Origin: Nitrospira sp. ND1
GTDB lineage: Bacteria; Nitrospirota; Nitrospiria; Nitrospirales; Nitrospiraceae
DNA length: 64,000 nt
NCBI RefSeq assembly: GCF_900170025.1
Contig: NZ_FWEX01000006.1
Span: 714,795-778,794, forward strand
Reading direction: 5' to 3'
Numbering within the stretch: position 1 is the stretch's first letter; each line of letters opens with the position of its first letter. The notes under the pieces are model-generated. The model made no database searches and was not told the origin of the DNA. It saw only the letters and a list, made by a program, of their open reading frames with translations. The position numbers and the translations under genes were made by a program. This document shows positions 8,801-16,368 of the stretch, in pieces.

Positions 8801-9271
8801 CCGAACGTGATGAACGGGTACCTGGGCCGCGAGGATTTGACGGCTCAGGCCATGCGCGACGGATGGTATATTACCGGTGACATTGCGACGCTCGACGACG
8901 ATGGGTTTTTGACCATCACCGATCGGCTCTCACGCTTTTCGAAGATCGGCGGTGAAATGGTGCCGCATCGACAGGTGGAAGAGGCGCTCCAACTGGCATC
9001 CGGCGAGGAACTGCAAATCTGCGCCGTCACCGGCGTACCGGATGAGCGTAAAGGTGAGCAGTTAGCTGTATTGCATACGCTTCCTGAAGAGAGGATCCCC
9101 CAGATCCTTGCCAAGGCCGCAGCCGGTGGCCTCCCAAATCTATTTCTGCCCTCCCGCACCCACTGCATTAAAGTCGAGGCACTCCCGATCCTGGGAACGG
9201 GCAAACTGGATCTCAGAGCCCTCAAGCGGATCGCGATGGAACGGCTGGGGGAGCGTGAAGGCTCATCGTGA
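5828..9271 (+). CDS. aas: Aas: MFS transporter - PlsC acyltransferase - acyl-ACP synthetase fusion
   Basis: This is a three-domain protein of about 1147 residues. An MFS-type lysophospholipid transporter comes first (LLIAQFCGAFNDNAWKF, about 12 membrane segments, to about residue 410). A PlsC acyltransferase follows with the HX4D box NHISFIDGF and FPEGQITRTGN. The C-terminal adenylating domain has the P-loop IFSSGSTGEPKGVM, then GYGVTECAPV and YITGDIATLDDDGF. It re-acylates 2-lyso-phosphatidylethanolamine at the inner membrane. The start is unusual. A perfect AGGAGG (5817-5822) is followed 5 nt later by ATC (5828), in frame after a TAG at 5810. The first conventional start is TTG at 5867, which has no Shine-Dalgarno and already lies in the first helix. 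Confidence 0.9.
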   Translation: MDPQPDSSSTRLPLRGLLIAQFCGAFNDNAWKFMVALLGIRAATAALAPGQDLETASQTQTTLAMVVFTLPLVLTSFVAGFFADRISKRTVIITMKAVEVLLMAAATLALLSNPTGGLWALVVLACMGVHSAIFSPAKYGILPELLPHEQLARGNSILELFTFLAILTGTTAGGFLLAGAGTQPWLAPLALTLLALGGFAAAWAVPPVAPARDAGGLFDTLRGALSALQADRLLRLAITGAVFFWTIASLVVQNVLVYAKAVLGLSDALATVPSALISVGIGLGALVVGRLSRSRVEYGLVPLGAAGVATFLLILGWWTPPFGGTLALMIALGMSSALIFIPINALVQWRAPHDRRGSVIALENICVFTGILLGSLSGGILANVGLSTVGIFLAAALVTTIGTAWAMWLMPETFLRLVLVLLTNTIYRLRIVGQQQVPVTGGALLVPNHISFIDGFLLIASLDRPIRFVVDAQYVNHRLFKPFMRALQVIPISSAGGPRVILRALREAGHALDAGDLVCIFPEGQITRTGNLLPFRRGFERIVKGRAVPVLPVHLDRVWGSIFSFVGGRFVTKWPERVPYPVTVSFGTPVPAETPAHELRRLVRELGEAAWQLRKPTRRPLHQAFISTMRRHPFRLAMADATKPHVSSLQALIGAIALARALKTHWQGQQNVGLLLPSTVAGALTTVAATLAGRTCVNLNYTVGKAGLESAVRQAHLRTIVTSRKFIEKAKLELPEGPTILWLEDIGATIGTRDKLTAAALAALAPLRLLESACGQTGRVTMDHLATIIFSSGSTGEPKGVMLSHFSIDANVQAVSQVLPLAEDDRILGILPLFHSFGYLVFWYVTLNGAATVFHPSPLDVTAIGELCAKHRLTFLVCTPTFLQLYQRRCTPEQFSTLRVVLTGAEKLPLRLCESFQDRFGIGPIEGYGVTECAPVIAVNCPDFRAAGFFQPASRRGTVGQPLPGVSTRIVDPETFAILPPGTAGMLLVKGPNVMNGYLGREDLTAQAMRDGWYITGDIATLDDDGFLTITDRLSRFSKIGGEMVPHRQVEEALQLASGEELQICAVTGVPDERKGEQLAVLHTLPEERIPQILAKAAAGGLPNLFLPSRTHCIKVEALPILGTGKLDLRALKRIAMERLGEREGSS

Positions 9272-10311
9272 TGCACGAAGAACGAGAGACGAACGACGAA
9301 CCACGAGATCCGCCCTCGAAGGCCACGCCGCAGGGAAAGACGCTGATCGACTGCCATGTCCATCTGGCCGCGCTGCCGGACAGCGACAACGGGTGCTATA
9401 TTTCACCCAAGACGCTGAAGAGCCCGCTGTTCCGGTTTCTGCTGTGGAAACACGGTCTCTCACCGGATAAGCCACGCGAGGCGAATCAGAAATATCTTGC
9501 CGACCTCCTGACGGAGCTGAAGGCCTCACGCCACGTCCACAAGGCCGTGCTGCTCGGCATGGACGGCACCTATGACCACAACGGGCGCTACAATCAGGCA
9601 CACACCGACTTTCTCATCGGCAACGACTATGTCCTCAAGACCGCGCAAGCCCATCCCACTGAATTCCTGGCGGGCGCCTCTATCAATCCGCAACGGCGGG
9701 ATGCCATCGACGAAGTTCATCGTTGCGCCGACGCGGGCGCAATTCTGGTCAAAGTCCTGCCCAACGCGCAACAGTTCGACCCGGCCGATCGGAAATACAC
9801 CCCCTTCTACCGCGCCCTGGCGGAGCGAAAGCTGCCGTTTCTCAGTCATGTCGGCTACGAATTCAGCCTCATCGGCAAGGACCAGTCCGTGGGCGAACCG
9901 GACCGGTTGCGCCTGGCGCTGGAGGAAGGCGCCACCGTCATCGCGGCCCACGCCTGCAGCTATGGCTTGATTCTCTACGAGAAATTTCTTCCGACCTTGC
10001 GCGACCTCGTGACGCGTTATCCGCATTTCTATGCGGATATTTCCGCCCTCACCTTGCCGAACCGAATGCGGATGCTTCTGCACTTGCGGCAGTATCCGGA
10101 GCTACATGAACGCCTGCTCTTCGGCACCGACTATCCGTTGTCGGTATTTCATATGGCAGCCTGGGGCCGGGTTGCACTCGGGACATTGCGCAAGATGATC
10201 GGAACCAAGAACCGCTTCGACCGGCAGGTCGAAGTCTGCAATGGCCTACAGCTCGGATTCCGCTCCCTCGGAGACCTACTTCCTCATTCATCAGGAATGG
10301 CGGGCCACTGA
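9271..10311 (+). CDS. amidohydrolase (metal-dependent TIM-barrel hydrolase)
   Basis: The protein belongs to the amidohydrolase 2 type. It has the metal-binding DCHVHL near residue 29, a barrel histidine in FLSHVGYEF, another in VIAAHACSYG, and the catalytic aspartate in LLFGTDYPLSVF. The substrate is unknown. The ATG overlaps the aas stop (TGATG at 9269-9273), so it is coupled to aas. The first 20 or so residues (HEERETNDEPRDPP) come from a stretch of degenerate ACGA-type repeats and probably are an unstructured, recently acquired extension. Confidence 0.82.
   Translation: MHEERETNDEPRDPPSKATPQGKTLIDCHVHLAALPDSDNGCYISPKTLKSPLFRFLLWKHGLSPDKPREANQKYLADLLTELKASRHVHKAVLLGMDGTYDHNGRYNQAHTDFLIGNDYVLKTAQAHPTEFLAGASINPQRRDAIDEVHRCADAGAILVKVLPNAQQFDPADRKYTPFYRALAERKLPFLSHVGYEFSLIGKDQSVGEPDRLRLALEEGATVIAAHACSYGLILYEKFLPTLRDLVTRYPHFYADISALTLPNRMRMLLHLRQYPELHERLLFGTDYPLSVFHMAAWGRVALGTLRKMIGTKNRFDRQVEVCNGLQLGFRSLGDLLPHSSGMAGH
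9275..9306. repeat. degenerate ACGA-rich short repeat inside the N-terminal codons of the amidohydrolase
   Basis: The sequence repeats ACGA-type units (ACGAAGAACGAGAGACGAAC, then GACGAACCACGAG). It sits at the junction of aas and the amidohydrolase and encodes a charged, low-complexity N-terminus. It resembles other short intergenic repeats in this window (see 10835-10863 and 22071-22102). Confidence 0.5.
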
Positions 10312-10322
10312 GTATTCTTGCC

Positions 10323-10820
10323 ATGACGCGAGACGAGATACTCACCAGCCTGCGCGAAAGGATTCTGGCCTTCGCGACATCACGTGTATCGAAGGATCTC
10401 GCCGAAGATCTCACGCAGGAGGTGTTGGTCCTGTTGCATGAAAAGTATGCCCGCGTCACCGAACTGACCGAACTGGTCCCCCTGGCCTTTCAGGTGCTCC
10501 GGTTCAAAATGCTGGATGCCCATCGCAAGTCACTGCGCCGGGGCGAATACAATCAGGAATCGGTCGATGAGCTGCCGTTGGCTAATCCCGGTGACGATCC
10601 GGCGACACTATTGGATCAGAAGCAGCGTGTCGATCGACTGTTAGCCGCCGTGGCTCAGCTCGGGGATCGCTGCCGCGACCTCCTCACATTGAAATTGGAA
10701 GGACACAGTTTCCCGGAGATTCAAACGCGCATGGGACAGCATTCGATCAACACCATTTACACCTGGGATCTCCGCTGCCGAAAACAGTTGTTGAGTTTGA
10801 TGGGCGGCACGTGGGAATGA
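10323..10820 (+). CDS. ECF-type RNA polymerase sigma factor
   Basis: The 165-residue protein has a sigma region 2 (SKDLAEDLTQEVLVLLHEKYARV, then PLAFQVLRFKMLDAHRK) and a region 4 helix-turn-helix (LGDRCRDLLTLKLEGHSFPEIQTRMG, then NTIYTWDLRCRKQL). It lacks regions 1 and 3, as expected for the extracytoplasmic function group. The next gene encodes a single-pass membrane protein on the same strand and is the likely anti-sigma factor. Which promoters it reads cannot be told from this window. The gene starts 11 nt after the amidohydrolase stop. A TATTCT lies 4 nt before the ATG, but I see no -35. Confidence 0.88.
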   Translation: MTRDEILTSLRERILAFATSRVSKDLAEDLTQEVLVLLHEKYARVTELTELVPLAFQVLRFKMLDAHRKSLRRGEYNQESVDELPLANPGDDPATLLDQKQRVDRLLAAVAQLGDRCRDLLTLKLEGHSFPEIQTRMGQHSINTIYTWDLRCRKQLLSLMGGTWE

Positions 10821-10834
10821 TGATGTCGGCCCTC

Positions 10835-10863
10835 ATTTCACGTCTTACGTTTCACGTATTACG
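10835..10863. repeat. short TTTCACGT-type degenerate tandem repeat between sigma and anti-sigma genes
   Basis: Three near-copies of a TTTCACGT/CTTACGT unit run in the 54-nt gap between the sigma factor and the membrane protein. A related GTGAAA-type stretch occurs at 22071-22102 inside lhr and at 33794-33806. The gap has no obvious Shine-Dalgarno for the downstream ATG at 10875. Confidence 0.5.
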
Positions 10864-10874
10864 CAGTAACAGAC

Positions 10875-12173
10875 ATGCCTGAACACGATCTCGAAAAATT
10901 GCTCGGTGGATTCGCAGCGAATACGCTGACGCCGGAGGAGCGCTCGCAACTCTACACAGCCTCCCTGCAGGATCAGCAATTATTCAACGCCCTGGCGGAT
11001 GAACAGGCGCTGAAAGAATTGCTGTCCGATCCCGCCGTGCGTCGGAAGCTGCTGGAGGCTCTGAAGCGGCCCAACACAGCCGAAGCCGGTGGATCGCTTC
11101 CCTGGTGGGCATGGTTCAAGCGACCGGCCGGGCTCGCCTTCGCGGGTGGTCTCGCCGCAGTGATCTTCGCGCTCGCATTCGGGACCAGAATCTATCAGGA
11201 GAGTCTCGATCGAGCCGCCCAATCGGTCACGACCGAAGACGCGAAGCAGGCCAGGCCGTCAGTCCAGGCTCCTCAATCGGCCGACTCACCCCAATCGCCC
11301 GATGCGAAATCACGGTTCAAAGCGAAAGCACCGGTCGAACCGACCAAGCGAGAACGATCCACGCCGACGACGGAGGAACAATACCCTGCCGCCAAAGCTG
11401 CACGCGACAATGCCGTGCCGCTACGCGAGCGAGATGAATCTCGGAAACAGGCCCACGCTCCCCTCACGGCAGCGGGCAAGATAGCGGAACCAGCGACCGC
11501 ATTGGCGGACAAGAAACTCTCGACCGGAGTTCAGGCCCCGCCTGCTACTCCAGCCCCAGCGGTAGCGCCGGCTGCAAGTGTCGCCGCCCCGAAGAAAAGT
11601 GCCCGCGCCCTCTTCTATGGCGAACCGTCCCCCCGTGCCGATACAGGCAGTCTCGCGCAAGAGAGCAAACAGGCCAAACAGCTCGGCCAAGTGAAGCCGC
11701 TGGGGTTGCGCTACAGCTTTGTGACAAGGGGGCCCGACGGGCAAAGCCAGGAAGTGAATGCAGCAACCGCCGGCGCAAGCAAAGAGCCGATGCGCATCAC
11801 GGTGGAGACCAGTCAGGATGCGTATCTGCAAATCCTTCAAAATCTCGGCTCTGCCGGTACCAGACTGTGGTGGCCACCACAGGAGACGGGCAAGATCTCT
11901 CTCAAGCTGCTGGCGGGGAAACGAAGCGAGATTCCATTGCCTCCCCCGGCGGAGAATGGCTTACTGGCGCTGACGATCCGTCTGTCACCGAAACCGTTCG
12001 GACCACTGACCATGCAGGAAGTCGGCATGCTGGACCGGTTCTCGGCGAACCTCATTATTGAATCGGTTTCTCCAGCCGACACGTCCGGTGCACAGGAGCA
12101 GGCGACCTACGTCGTGAACCCGGAAGCGTCACCCATGGCCCAGCTCGCCGTCGACATTCCGATTAGTCAGTAA
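10875..12173 (+). CDS. single-pass membrane protein, probable anti-sigma factor with DUF4384-like periplasmic domain
   Basis: The 432-residue protein starts with a helical cytoplasmic part (residues 1-70, LEKLLGGFAANTLTPEERSQLY). A membrane helix (about 84-105, GLAFAGGLAAVIFALAFG) follows, then a long Ala/Pro/Lys-rich linker (about 115-270). The periplasmic beta-rich domain (RITVETSQDAYLQILQN, then LWWPP and KRSEIPLPP) resembles DUF4384. Position directly after an ECF sigma gene and the inside-linker-outside topology suggest an anti-sigma role; no zinc-finger HXXXCXXC is present. This assignment is inferred from context. Confidence 0.7.
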   Translation: MPEHDLEKLLGGFAANTLTPEERSQLYTASLQDQQLFNALADEQALKELLSDPAVRRKLLEALKRPNTAEAGGSLPWWAWFKRPAGLAFAGGLAAVIFALAFGTRIYQESLDRAAQSVTTEDAKQARPSVQAPQSADSPQSPDAKSRFKAKAPVEPTKRERSTPTTEEQYPAAKAARDNAVPLRERDESRKQAHAPLTAAGKIAEPATALADKKLSTGVQAPPATPAPAVAPAASVAAPKKSARALFYGEPSPRADTGSLAQESKQAKQLGQVKPLGLRYSFVTRGPDGQSQEVNAATAGASKEPMRITVETSQDAYLQILQNLGSAGTRLWWPPQETGKISLKLLAGKRSEIPLPPPAENGLLALTIRLSPKPFGPLTMQEVGMLDRFSANLIIESVSPADTSGAQEQATYVVNPEASPMAQLAVDIPISQ

Positions 12174-12208
12174 CCCGAAAGAGCCCTCACCTCGGCGAGC
12201 CACCGCTA

Positions 12209-12571
12209 TCAGGGATAAAACCGGAGCACCAACAATCCTGAGATCGCCGCCACCCCTCCGGCAAGGCACAGAAAAAACCCTAGCGCACCCGCGATAAACC
12301 AGGGACGTACGCTCTGATATTCGTCAGGCGCCAGCAATGGATGCAACTCCACCGGCCTTCCCCACCAGCGACGCGGAAGCGCCATGCGTGCGGTCAATGT
12401 CCGGTAGAGCACGACGTGATACCACCAGCCGGTCGGGATACCGATGAAGAGCCCGGCAGCCAGCCCCCACAATCCCAGTTCGACCATGAGCGGTGGTGTC
12501 ATCGCGACCGTCACCAGGCCGATCAGTGCGATGCCGATGACAGTCGCGAGGACAAGGAGCAACTCAAGCAT
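12209..12571 (-). CDS. small integral membrane protein of unknown function
   Basis: The 120-residue protein has three hydrophobic segments: residues 1-24 (LLLVLATVIGIALIGLVTVAM), 30-50 (LGLWGLAAGLFIGIPTGWWY) and 90-115 (FIAGALGFFLCLAGGVAAISGLLVL). A soluble loop with WWGRPVELHPLL lies between the second and third. I do not recognise the family. A perfect TATAAT sits 7 nt before the ATG and there is no Shine-Dalgarno, so the message is probably leaderless. It is convergent with the anti-sigma gene. Confidence 0.7.
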   Translation of the reverse strand: MLELLLVLATVIGIALIGLVTVAMTPPLMVELGLWGLAAGLFIGIPTGWWYHVVLYRTLTARMALPRRWWGRPVELHPLLAPDEYQSVRPWFIAGALGFFLCLAGGVAAISGLLVLRFYP

Positions 12572-12578
12572 GGGATGG

Positions 12579-12584
12579 ATTATA
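12579..12584 (-). promoter_or_regulatory. TATAAT -10 element abutting the start at 12571
   Basis: On the minus strand TATAAT is followed by 7 nt and then ATG. No good -35 is visible at 16-18 nt. A transcription start about 7 nt downstream would fall on the start codon. Confidence 0.45.
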
Positions 12585-12612
12585 CGGCCGTCTCCCGGCC
12601 CAGGGATCCAGA

Positions 12613-13608
12613 TCAGGCCTTGGACCTCGATCGGGGTAATTCCAAAATACTCGACTTCCTGGACTCATCGTTCGGAAACACTCGGCCGGTCAGGACCGTT
12701 TCAAAGATATGGTCGAACACCACGCCGGGCTGACCTTTTCTCCTTCCGGATCTGAAATACGAATGGCCTTTCGGGGGATCGTACACCGTGTTGACGTCAT
12801 CGCAGTCGATGGCATAGACGTTCTTGGGTGTCAGATCCATGTCTTCCGGGCCGGTGTGCCCGAGACGGCGAGAGGCTTCGGCGTTCTTGAGATTCGAGAC
12901 CTTGCTTGCCCGAAGCGCCAGGTCGTCCGAGGCGTAATAGACCACCACGTTGCGCGAGGCATGACTGATCGGCTCGCCAGCCTCGCCCTTGTGCAGAGAC
13001 TCGTTCAAGATATCCGCGGCGATCAGAAAGGTATTTCGAAACAGGAGCGGCAATCCCCCCGGTTGATCGTACTTCTGCCAGAGGCTTAACGTCTGACGAA
13101 GTACGCGATTGCCCATGGAGTGCGCCAGGACATTGATCCGCTTGAGGCAGGGATCCTCGTCGGGATTCGCGTCGGATGAATTCCTCCACTCCATGAATTT
13201 CTGAAACATGCGGGCGAAGGCAAAGGCGCTTTGATCCGCCGCCTTCTGATCGTCCCAATAGTCTTTGACGAGGCCCAGATCGTTATCGCAAGGCCAGATG
13301 ATGGGGACCACGAGCAACTCCCCGTTCTTCTCCTTGTTGCAAAGGGATTGAAACTCCTCTGCGTCGTTGAAGACATCCTCGGGAAGATTCGAGAAGCCGT
13401 GGATATAGATGATCACCTGACGATATTGGGACTCTTTGATGGCCGTCAAAAAATTCTTGCTGCCGATTTCTTCAATCGCGCCGTTCTTGTTCCTGTTGCA
13501 GCAGAAGAATCCACGACTCGACGAATTGTTTCGAAGATCGAAGACGAAGTTCGGATTCAGTTCAGGCTCGGTGTTGACCGTCGGCATTCGACTAGTGATG
13601 AAGAGCAT
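12613..13608 (-). CDS. alpha/beta hydrolase, DUF900 (esterase/lipase-like)
   Basis: The 331-residue protein has the DUF900 hydrolase pattern. A beta strand and oxyanion loop (RQVIIYIHGFSN, about residues 63-74) are followed by the nucleophile elbow VLAHSMGNR, with catalytic serine near residue 163. A late histidine in GHSYFRS or in the FDHIF segment would complete the triad. No signal peptide is seen, so it is probably cytoplasmic. The start at 13608 has a good AAGGAG 8 nt upstream; an ATG 33 nt earlier lacks one. It lies next to an IS256-family element, in a stretch that looks accessory. Confidence 0.8.
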   Translation of the reverse strand: MLFITSRMPTVNTEPELNPNFVFDLRNNSSSRGFFCCNRNKNGAIEEIGSKNFLTAIKESQYRQVIIYIHGFSNLPEDVFNDAEEFQSLCNKEKNGELLVVPIIWPCDNDLGLVKDYWDDQKAADQSAFAFARMFQKFMEWRNSSDANPDEDPCLKRINVLAHSMGNRVLRQTLSLWQKYDQPGGLPLLFRNTFLIAADILNESLHKGEAGEPISHASRNVVVYYASDDLALRASKVSNLKNAEASRRLGHTGPEDMDLTPKNVYAIDCDDVNTVYDPPKGHSYFRSGRRKGQPGVVFDHIFETVLTGRVFPNDESRKSSILELPRSRSKA

Positions 13609-13828
13609 GGTGAGGTCTCCTTGGTGAACGGTGATCGGCATAGCCTGATGCGCAAGCTACCGTCGGGCAGCCGCCGCTGATGTCGGCCTGCAGCATTCTG
13701 AGTAGTACAGTTCTATCGCCGGCAGCGCACGTTACAGATTGCGCCGCACATGGGAATCAAACCTGTCATCGGCGCGGGGATTCTAGCAGGACGGATGAAA
13801 TAGGCAAGGCAGGGAAAACTCGGTAGAT

Positions 13829-13857
13829 GGGCCTGTCAGATTTTCTGTGTGTGAGGC
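13829..13857 (+). repeat. left terminal inverted repeat of the IS256-family element
   Basis: 29 bp from GGGCCTGTCA to GTGTGAGGC, matched by the reverse complement of 15142-15170 at 23 positions. Confidence 0.85.
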
Positions 13858-13866
13858 GGGTTAGTT

Positions 13867-15117
13867 TCACGCCACACTCGGATTGAACCGCTCTGCATAC
13901 AGGATGGCGAATTGATTCATCGCCGCCTTCCAGTCCCGCGTCGCCCGGCTCCAGCCGGCCGTAATATTGCGCAGCGCCAGCCACAGCAATTTGGTCGCCG
14001 CTTCGTCGGTCGGGAAGTGACCGCGCGTCTTGATGATCTTGCGCAGCCGCATGTGCACCGACTCAATGGCATTGGTCGTGTAGAGGATCCGCCGCACCTC
14101 CGGGGGGAACGCAAAGAAGGGCGTCACGTGGTTCCAGGCCCGTCGCCACAGGCCGCGAATGGGCGCATACTTGGTCCCCCACGGACCGGCCTCGAACGCG
14201 TCCAGCGCGGCGTGAGCCGCCGCCTCGGTCGGCGCGGTGTAGATCGGCCGGATTGCGGCGGCCACCGCCTGGCGGTCCTTCCAGCTCACGTAGTCCAGTG
14301 AATTGCGGATCAGGTGCACGATGCAGGTTTGCACGGTGGTCTGTGGAAACACCGTGCCAATCGCCTCGGCGAGCCCCTTTAAACCATCCACCACCGCGAT
14401 GAGCACGTCCATGACCCCACGGGTGCGCAGCTCGTTGAACACCTTCAGCCAGAACTTTGCCCCTTCGGTCTGCTCGATCCACAGCCCCAGGATCTCCCGC
14501 GTCCCATCGGCGCGCACGCCCAGCGCGAGATACACCGCCTTGTTCCGCACCACCGCGTCTTCACGGATCTTCACCCGCAACGCATCGAAGAACACGACGG
14601 GGTACAGCGGCTCCAGGGGCCGACTCTGCCAGGCCGTCACCTCGGCCAGCACGGCCTCGCTCACGGTGCTGATGAAGTCGGGCGAGACCTCCACCGCATA
14701 CATCTCGGACAGGTAGCCCTGGATCTCCCGGACGGTCATCCCCCGAGCATACAAGGCGATGATCTTGTCATCAAAGCCCGTGAAGCGCCGCTCGTGTTTG
14801 CCGATTAACTGCGGCTCGAAGGTCCCGCTCCGATCCCGCGGCACCTCGAGCCGCACTGCCCCCTCGTCGGTGAGTACGGTCTTCGGCGTCGTGCCGTTGC
14901 GGTGGTTGCCACGGGGCGCGCCGGGGGCCTGCTCCGTCCCCAGGTGATGCGTCAGCTCCGCCCCCAGGGCACGCTCCAGCACCGCCTTCTTCAGGCCCCG
15001 GAACAGAGTCTCAAATTGTGCCGGCGTCAGCGGCCCAGGCACCAACTGGTCCAACAATTCCTGGCTTACCGGCAGCGCCGGGGCGAGGTCCTTCGTCGTG
15101 TTCGTCTTGCGAGGCAT
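13867..15117 (-). CDS. IS256-family transposase
   Basis: The 416-residue protein is a mutator-type (Transposase_mut) DDE enzyme that cuts and joins the ends of its own element. The catalytic residues are visible. The first aspartate is in VVFFDALRVKIR, the second in LIAVVDGLKGL, and the glutamate in TTNAIESVHMRLR. A CIVHLIRNS segment, typical of the family, lies between. The frame is intact from MPRKTNTTKDL, so the enzyme could be active. I prefer the ATG at 15117; 15138 is possible. Confidence 0.95.
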   Translation of the reverse strand: MPRKTNTTKDLAPALPVSQELLDQLVPGPLTPAQFETLFRGLKKAVLERALGAELTHHLGTEQAPGAPRGNHRNGTTPKTVLTDEGAVRLEVPRDRSGTFEPQLIGKHERRFTGFDDKIIALYARGMTVREIQGYLSEMYAVEVSPDFISTVSEAVLAEVTAWQSRPLEPLYPVVFFDALRVKIREDAVVRNKAVYLALGVRADGTREILGLWIEQTEGAKFWLKVFNELRTRGVMDVLIAVVDGLKGLAEAIGTVFPQTTVQTCIVHLIRNSLDYVSWKDRQAVAAAIRPIYTAPTEAAAHAALDAFEAGPWGTKYAPIRGLWRRAWNHVTPFFAFPPEVRRILYTTNAIESVHMRLRKIIKTRGHFPTDEAATKLLWLALRNITAGWSRATRDWKAAMNQFAILYAERFNPSVA

Positions 15118-15141
15118 CGAGGCTCCTTTCAGCCACACTAT

Positions 15142-15170
15142 GCCTCACACACAAAATTTCGGACAAGTCC
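15142..15170 (-). repeat. right terminal inverted repeat of the IS256-family element
   Basis: Read on the minus strand it runs GGACTTGTCC to GTGTGAGGC, matching the left end. The transposase ATG lies 25 bp inside it. Confidence 0.85.
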
Positions 15171-15273
15171 CCCGCTATTCGTCAACCGTGGCCGCTGTGG
15201 CAGTGCCCAGGCCCGCCCTGTTCTTGCCACTTTGTCCCATTCGTGATACTCAAAGATGAGGAACGAACCAACC

Positions 15274-15693
15274 ATGAAGTCTACTGAGCCACAACCATTG
15301 GGCGATATCGACCTGAAGCTGAAGGACATCTTGTCCAGGCATCCCTCCGTTGAAATGGCCTTCCTGTTTGGTTCGCTCGCAGCCGGGCAGGGACGAATGG
15401 GGAGCGACCTCGATCTCGCAGTAGCAACCGTCACTCCGCTCACCCCACAAACCAAAATTGAACTCATCGAAGATCTCGCCGTCGCAATCGGTCGTCCGGT
15501 CGATCTCATCGACCTCGCTCAGGCACACGGACCCTTGTTGCAACAGATTGTGACGAGGGGGCGCATGGTTCTGTGTAAGAACCGGACGCTCTATGCCGAA
15601 CTGTTGCGGCGCGTGGCCTATGACGAGGCCGACGTCATGCCCTACTATCGCCGAATCCTCTCGGAGAGAAGGCAGGCATGGATCGGAATATAG
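15274..15693 (+). CDS. mntA: MntA-type antitoxin, MNT-domain nucleotidyltransferase
   Basis: The 139-residue protein carries the minimal nucleotidyltransferase motif GSX10DXD (AFLFGSLAAGQGRMGSDLDLAV, metal-binding aspartates at the end). In characterised MntA-HepT systems the MNT protein neutralises the HEPN toxin by adding AMP groups to a tyrosine. Its 3' end overlaps the next gene, the HEPN partner, by 16 nt (15678-15693). It begins about 100 bp from the right end of the IS256-family element, in an accessory region. An ATG at 15256 would add six residues. Confidence 0.88.
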   Translation: MKSTEPQPLGDIDLKLKDILSRHPSVEMAFLFGSLAAGQGRMGSDLDLAVATVTPLTPQTKIELIEDLAVAIGRPVDLIDLAQAHGPLLQQIVTRGRMVLCKNRTLYAELLRRVAYDEADVMPYYRRILSERRQAWIGI

Positions 15694-16097
15694 TCGAGGC
15701 CAAACTCGAATCGCTGCGGCGTTGCGTTGACCGAATCGCCGAGAAAACGCCGGCGTCCGCCGACCAGTTGATCCACGATCCAGACTTGCAGGACATCATC
15801 GCGCTCAATCTTCAGCGCGCGGTTCAAACCTCTGTCGACCTAGCGGCCCACCTGATCGCCGAGTCCGACGCCCCTGCTCCCTCCACAATGGCGGAGCACT
15901 TTGAGATTCTCGACCATCTACAGATCATCAGCCCTGCCCTGGCCCAACGCCTCAAGAAAGCCGTTGGATTCAGAAACATCGCTGTGCATAGCTATCAGGC
16001 GATCGACTGGAGCATCGTGTTCCAAATTTCCCGACATCACCTCGACGACTTCAAGCAATTCGCTCAAGCAGTCGCCAAGCGCCTTTCTGCGTCATAG
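15678..16097 (+). CDS. hepT: HepT-type toxin, HEPN/DUF86 ribonuclease
   Basis: The 139-residue all-helical protein has the HEPN active-site motif RX4HXY (VGFRNIAVHSYQ), which cleaves RNA; the tyrosine is the target of AMPylation by MntA in studied pairs. The acidic and helical N-terminal half (LESLRRCVDRIAEK, then LNLQRAVQTSVDLA) is also typical. It overlaps mntA by 16 nt, so the two are translated together. All motif residues are intact, so it should be active unless restrained. Confidence 0.9.
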   Translation: MDRNIVEAKLESLRRCVDRIAEKTPASADQLIHDPDLQDIIALNLQRAVQTSVDLAAHLIAESDAPAPSTMAEHFEILDHLQIISPALAQRLKKAVGFRNIAVHSYQAIDWSIVFQISRHHLDDFKQFAQAVAKRLSAS

Positions 16098-16226
16098 CCT
16101 CTCGATCTTTCCTCACTGAATCTCCGATCAACGCCCGCCCTCCCCAGCTTGCCTGGAAGAGATGGGCACGCAGCCAAACGGTCCCTGAAAAGGCTATTCG
16201 AGGTAGTGGCCAGGTGGCCCTGCACT

Positions 16227-16242
16227 GCGCGTTCTGCGAGCA
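16227..16242 (+). repeat. copy 1 of GCGCGTTCYGCGAGCA motif
   Basis: A 16-bp motif repeated at 16353-16368 with one mismatch. Function unknown. Confidence 0.5.
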
Positions 16243-16352
16243 AGAAAGACAGCAGACTGCTCCAATCCTTACGACCTTCCCCCAGCTCCCAGCTCCCGCG
16301 AGGTGGCGGGCCTAGGTCTACTGCGCGCGTCGAGCGAGGTCCTTCCTAGGGC

Positions 16353-16368
16353 GCGCGTTCCGCGAGCA
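16353..16368 (+). repeat. copy 2 of GCGCGTTCYGCGAGCA motif
   Basis: Matches 16227-16242 at 15 of 16 positions. Confidence 0.5.

Larger units (their letters stand above)
13829..15170. mobile_element. IS256-family insertion sequence, complete
   Basis: The element is 1342 bp and bounded by 29-bp imperfect terminal inverted repeats (13829-13857 and 15142-15170) that match at 23 of 29 positions and share an exact TGTGTGTGAGGC. It holds a single intact transposase gene on the minus strand. IS256-family insertions usually leave 8-9 bp target duplications, but the flanks (CGGTAGAT and CCCGCTAT) do not match, so it may be an old insertion or one end of a rearrangement. Confidence 0.88.

Noticed and set aside
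10313-10322. TATTCT 4 nt before the sigma factor start as another leaderless promoter
   Set aside because: Spacing to the ATG is too short and no -35 is visible; the gene probably belongs to the upstream transcript.
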